In this document: piece by piece, positions 60,757-64,000 of the stretch
How positions within the stretch are numbered: the stretch's first letter is position 1
Layout of the letters: each line of letters opens with the position of its first letter
Assembly: GCF_009910675.1 (NCBI RefSeq)
Contig: NZ_RSEJ01000030.1
Coordinates: forward strand, 1 to 64,000
Length of the DNA: 64,000 nucleotides
Direction of reading: 5' to 3'
From: Photobacterium alginatilyticum
GTDB lineage: Bacteria; Pseudomonadota; Gammaproteobacteria; Enterobacterales; Vibrionaceae
Notes under the pieces: generated by a model
Told to the model about the DNA's origin: nothing
The model's database searches: none
What the model saw: only the letters and a program-made list of their open reading frames with translations
Program-made: the position numbers and the translations under genes

Positions 60757-61541
60757 CACAACATCTGCTCCCACTGCTGGTAATAAGCGAGGTTTTTCTC
60801 AAGCTCAGCATGAGTCAAGTCCTGCTTGGCAATGGTCTTCGCCGCCTCGATATCCCCTTTCATCGCGAAAGCCAGCGCAAGATTCTGACGCGTCTTGGTG
60901 GTACTGTTGCCACGAAGGTAGCTCGGATACAGAATATCGATCCCTTTTTGCGGGTGATCGGCCAGGATCCACCCCAGCGCAAGGTTGTTGCGATACTCAA
61001 GGCTTCCCGGCTCAACCGCCAAGGCAGCGATGAATGCCTCACGGGCCTTGCTGTACTCTTGCTGCAGGGCATAACTCACCCCGAGGCTGTTCATGGTTTC
61101 GGCACTTTGTGGAAGCTGCTCCGCGGCTGACTCCAAATCAAGCTGCGCCTGACGGATATCGCCCATAGCCAGTTTCGCCCGGCCCAGTTCACGCAAGATA
61201 TCACCACGAACCTGCTGCTCTGCCGTTTGATCTTGCACTTTCGCCTTGTTCAGGAAGTGCAGCGCCAGTTCAAACTCACCGGTCTGGTTGTAAGCCACTC
61301 CAAGCAAATAGAGCAATTCAACATCATCAGGTCGGTTTTCCAGTTGCTGGCGGTAAATCTCAATAGCACTATCGGGACGACCGCCGACCAAAGCCACTTC
61401 TGCCAGTTCGCGATCACTTTTCAATCGGGCTGCTTGTTCTTCAGATTGCGCAGAAGATTGACTGGCGCATCCTGTCAGAGCGCCTGTGAGTACCAACATT
61501 GCGACAGTGAACAGGCTCAAACGTGTTAGTTGTTGCGTCAT
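60756..61541 (-). CDS. tadD: TadD lipoprotein with TPR repeats
   Basis: This is a 261-residue lipoprotein. The signal has lipobox LTGC (MTQQLTRLSLFTVAMLVLTG then ALTGCASQ). TPR repeats follow: PDSAIEIYRQQLENRPDDVELLYLLGVAYNQTG, then FELALHFLNKAKV and later NSLGVSYALQQEYSKAREAFIAALAVEPG. TadD is thought to help localise the secretin. Its ATG overlaps the tadC stop by 4 bases. Confidence 0.9.
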   Translation of the reverse strand: MTQQLTRLSLFTVAMLVLTGALTGCASQSSAQSEEQAARLKSDRELAEVALVGGRPDSAIEIYRQQLENRPDDVELLYLLGVAYNQTGEFELALHFLNKAKVQDQTAEQQVRGDILRELGRAKLAMGDIRQAQLDLESAAEQLPQSAETMNSLGVSYALQQEYSKAREAFIAALAVEPGSLEYRNNLALGWILADHPQKGIDILYPSYLRGNSTTKTRQNLALAFAMKGDIEAAKTIAKQDLTHAELEKNLAYYQQWEQML

Positions 61542-62404
61542 AGTGTCCCCAGACTCTCAAGTAGCGCAATAATAGTCGGCGCAACAATCAGCACCACAAC
61601 CGGCAGCATGATCAGCACCACAACCGGCATCGACATTTTGGCCGGGATTTTTCCGACACGTTCTTCAAGCTTCAGGTATTGATACTGACGGCTGTCAGCG
61701 GCAATCAGGCGCATGGTTGATGCAATCGGACTGCCGTACTTTTCTGCCTGTGACAGGGCAATCACGATATTTTCAATTTCGACAATGCCGGTTCTTTGGG
61801 TTAAGTTTTCAAGTGCCTCCAGACGCGAGTCCAGTACCCGCAGTTCTGCCTCGGTGATCAGCCATTCGCGCGATAGCTCAGGTGCCACCTGCGACATTTC
61901 CTTGCCAACCCGGCCGAAGATCGCTTCCAGCGTCAGCCCTGATTCAACGCAAACCACCATCAGATCCAGCGCATCCGGCACAGCATGGGCGATCCGCTGA
62001 CTCACTTCATGAGCCCGCCACTTCAACCACTGCTCAACCACCAGACCGCTGGCAATAGCAAACACAAGCCCTTTAGCCAATTGGATACTGCTCAGTTCAA
62101 AATCGATGTAGGCTAGCCAGGCCGTCATGCTCGATGCCATGACAGACAGCTTGATAACAACGAACCAACTGGCAGCCTGCGGCGAATGAAAACCCGCTTT
62201 GCCAAGGAGTACCTTTACATCACGGCTCACCGAAAACGTTGGCAAACCGGGTAATGAATGGTGCCGGGCCAAACGGAAATGATGAGAGACCAACCCCAGT
62301 CGCTCAACCACGCGATCACGACGCTGAGCTCTGGCATTGAATAACAAAGCCATGCAACCACCTGTGACCAACAAGGCCACAGCTATCCATAGAGAGACAG
62401 ACAT
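61538..62404 (-). CDS. tadC: TadC inner-membrane platform protein
   Basis: This is a 288-residue type II secretion F-domain protein: LMVVCVESGLTLEAIFGRVGKEM then YGSPIASTMRLIA and two membrane segments at the end (VVVLIMLPVVVLIVAPTIIAL). With TadB it forms the inner-membrane platform of the Flp pilus. It shares one base with the end of tadB. Confidence 0.92.
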   Translation of the reverse strand: MSVSLWIAVALLVTGGCMALLFNARAQRRDRVVERLGLVSHHFRLARHHSLPGLPTFSVSRDVKVLLGKAGFHSPQAASWFVVIKLSVMASSMTAWLAYIDFELSSIQLAKGLVFAIASGLVVEQWLKWRAHEVSQRIAHAVPDALDLMVVCVESGLTLEAIFGRVGKEMSQVAPELSREWLITEAELRVLDSRLEALENLTQRTGIVEIENIVIALSQAEKYGSPIASTMRLIAADSRQYQYLKLEERVGKIPAKMSMPVVVLIMLPVVVLIVAPTIIALLESLGTL

Positions 62405-63333
62405 CAGGACCTCACCTTGGTTAGCATATGAATAATTCCCAGCCCCAACGCCATGCTGCCGACCACATAGGCCAGCACGAACTGCCCGGCATCGGTATTT
62501 GTCAGGTTAAGAAAAGCGGTTGGATTTTTGAAAAACATAATGCTGATCAGCAATACCGGCAGAGAAGCCAAAATCATCGCCGTCATTCTTGGCTCTGCCG
62601 TCAGGCTCTTGATTTTCATCTTGATGGCAACATTGTCGTGCAAGGTACGGCTAAGGCCATGAAGTACCTCACGTAGCTGACCACCGTTTTCCTCATTGAG
62701 CACCAAAGCCACCACGAAAAAGTGAAAACCAGAATACGGCAGGCGGTAGCTGGCTTCCCGAAGTGCCTGCTTCATGCTGATACCAATTTCGAGCTGATCG
62801 CGAATTAACACGAACTCACGACCCAACATGCCCTTCTGGTAGTCAGCAACCTGAGCAATAGCCTGCGGTACCGAAATACCGGCAGCGACGGCACGGGAAA
62901 TTTGCCCCAGTACCTGAGGAAAGGTTTCTTCAAACTCTTTACGCTGACGGATCCGCATCACCCAGTACAATACCGAGGCCGCAACAACGACAGCCCCAGC
63001 GGTACTGACTGCACGAACAACCAGCGGTAAAAAGGTACCGGCAAACCAAACTGCCAGAGCAAGAGTCACCAGGCCAAGCAACAGCCATAGTTTGCCCTTG
63101 CGACCAAACAAGGCATCAATTCGGGACTGCACGCGATTCCAGCGAGTCTGAAGCGGGCCAGTACCTTGCTCCCAGTCAAACAGCGGCTTCTTTTCACTGC
63201 TAAAAGTTGTGTTCACCGCAACCAACTCAAGACGGCGCTTTACCTGTCGGCGGCTACGCTGCAATTGCAATACCTTGACGCTACTTAGCAAAAAAACAGC
63301 AGCAAGAATCAGCATCAGGATCAGGCTCTGCAT
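62404..63333 (-). CDS. tadB: TadB inner-membrane platform protein
   Basis: This 309-residue homologue of TadC has F-domain AVAAGISVPQAIAQVADYQKG and NEENGGQLREVLHGLSRTLHD. It has N-terminal and internal membrane segments (LWLLLGLVTLALAVWFAGTFLPLVV) and a C-terminal pair. Its ATG shares one base with the tadA stop. The Tad platform usually pairs TadB with TadC. Confidence 0.92.
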   Translation of the reverse strand: MQSLILMLILAAVFLLSSVKVLQLQRSRRQVKRRLELVAVNTTFSSEKKPLFDWEQGTGPLQTRWNRVQSRIDALFGRKGKLWLLLGLVTLALAVWFAGTFLPLVVRAVSTAGAVVVAASVLYWVMRIRQRKEFEETFPQVLGQISRAVAAGISVPQAIAQVADYQKGMLGREFVLIRDQLEIGISMKQALREASYRLPYSGFHFFVVALVLNEENGGQLREVLHGLSRTLHDNVAIKMKIKSLTAEPRMTAMILASLPVLLISIMFFKNPTAFLNLTNTDAGQFVLAYVVGSMALGLGIIHMLTKVRS

Positions 63334-64000
63334 TACTGCACTCCCATCACACGCTTGAGCTGGGTTTCAAGCTGGTAGTACCGCGCTTTATGGCCAAATC
63401 GCGGCAAGGTTTTCGCCGACACAAACTGGCCCAGCAGATTCCCCTGAGCATCCTGGTCTTCATAATTGAAGCGGAACAAGTCATGAGTAAGGTATTGTTC
63501 GCCTTCAAGACCAACGATTTCAGCAATATTGACCACGCGACGACGACCATCACGCATTCGCTCGATCTGAATGACCACATCCAGCGTGCTGGCTACCTGA
63601 CGACGAATAGCCGACAGCGGCAAACGCGCTTCTGCCATCAACAGCATATTTTCGAGACGGATCAGCGCATCTGTCGGCGAATTGGCATGCAAGGTACACA
63701 TGGAACCTTCATGGCCGGTGTTCATCGCCTGCATCATGTCAAACGCCTCGGCACCACGCACCTCACCCAAAATAATACGATCCGGTCTCATACGCAGGGC
63801 ATTTCGCAGCAAACTACGCTGATCGATCGCTGCTGTACCTTCTGCATTCGCCGGACGGGTTTCTACTCTCACCACATGCGGCTGCTGTAGTTTCAGTTCG
63901 GCGGCATCTTCAATCGTAATAATTCGCTCTTCCGGCGAAATGCCAAACGACATCGCATTGAGCAAGGTTGTTTTACCTGCACCAGTACCTCCCGAAATCA
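63333..64000 (-). CDS. tadA: TadA secretion ATPase, partial
   Basis: This is the C-terminal part (about 222 residues) of the Flp pilus assembly ATPase; the N-terminal part lies beyond the window. The Walker A motif GGTGAGKTTLL is complete at the edge. It is followed by ERIITIEDAAEL (Asp box), DRIILGEVRGAEAFDMMQAM (Walker B and arm), and the His box NTGHEGSMCTLHANSPTDAL. It belongs to the CpaF/TadA family and drives pilus assembly. tadB follows with a one-base overlap. Confidence 0.95.
   Translation of the reverse strand, partial: ISGGTGAGKTTLLNAMSFGISPEERIITIEDAAELKLQQPHVVRVETRPANAEGTAAIDQRSLLRNALRMRPDRIILGEVRGAEAFDMMQAMNTGHEGSMCTLHANSPTDALIRLENMLLMAEARLPLSAIRRQVASTLDVVIQIERMRDGRRRVVNIAEIVGLEGEQYLTHDLFRFNYEDQDAQGNLLGQFVSAKTLPRFGHKARYYQLETQLKRVMGVQ

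Overview
The window is 64 kb of bacterial chromosome with dense coding, short spacers and ordinary codon use. Gene content points to the Vibrionaceae (Gammaproteobacteria, marine). It carries a VemP-type arrest peptide in front of a yajC-less secDF pair, a DUF3069-like protein, a VC1184-type PLP enzyme, ovoA and a complete run of tad genes. I cannot fix the genus from sequence alone; Photobacterium, Grimontia or Enterovibrio would be reasonable guesses. No rRNA, tRNA, CRISPR array, phage or intact insertion sequence was seen.

Layout. 1-5.5 kb: Nudix hydrolase, penicillin-binding protein 1B, a small DUF3069-like protein and a phosphohexomutase. 5.8-14.4 kb: a DUF2058 protein, a LruC-domain exported protein with its lipoprotein partner, orphan astB, a tautomerase-like protein, a CDF metal exporter, small lipoproteins and a YedJ-like HD phosphohydrolase. 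14.4-20.4 kb: metC, an unknown protein, then secF-secD preceded by vemP. 20.5-28.8 kb: a beta-hydroxyacid dehydrogenase, nupC, an 8-stranded-type outer-membrane barrel, an exported 20-residue leucine-rich solenoid, SRPBCC and GNAT proteins, with long AT-rich spacers. 28.9-34.1 kb: ovoA (ovothiol synthesis) followed by a Cys-rich protein, META-domain and CreA-type lipoproteins and a DUF2157 membrane protein. 34.1-38.9 kb: a four-gene export operon (TolC-like, HlyD-like and two ABC-2 permeases) with overlapping ends and no ATPase gene. 39.5-48.8 kb: a class V PLP enzyme plus a 2OG-Fe dioxygenase, a His-rich exported protein, a KefB-type antiporter, a YiaV/YiaW-like pair with a divergent AraC regulator, and unknowns. 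49.1-53.2 kb: guaC behind a leader terminator, a probable sRNA, small membrane ORFs and an AGCS symporter. 53.3-58.4 kb: a five-gene extracytoplasmic redox operon (TlpA-like thioredoxin, DUF4266 fusion, DUF3570 barrel, ApbE, DsbD). 58.5-64.0 kb: tadG-F-E-D-C-B-A of a Flp/Tad pilus locus, with tadA cut by the window end.

Two systems stand out. First, vemP-secDF2: the peptide keeps the RISGWKETN arrest core, but its C-terminal end differs from the Vibrio alginolyticus protein as I remember it and has Gln-Pro-Pro. Eight bases of the arrest region are perfectly complementary to the Shine-Dalgarno-like sequence of secD, which suggests how stalling could release secD translation. Second, the thioredoxin/DUF4266/DUF3570/ApbE/DsbD operon: the DUF3570 barrel contains DSVSGAS, which fits the ApbE flavinylation consensus. 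The operon could therefore make a covalently flavinylated outer-membrane protein served by a dedicated disulfide-reducing relay, with a GGGGCGCN-ended partner of unknown chemistry.

Two unannotated transcripts are also proposed. One lies downstream of guaC and one upstream of the tolC-like gene. Each is a promoter-like sequence followed by a strong hairpin and U-run with no matching gene.
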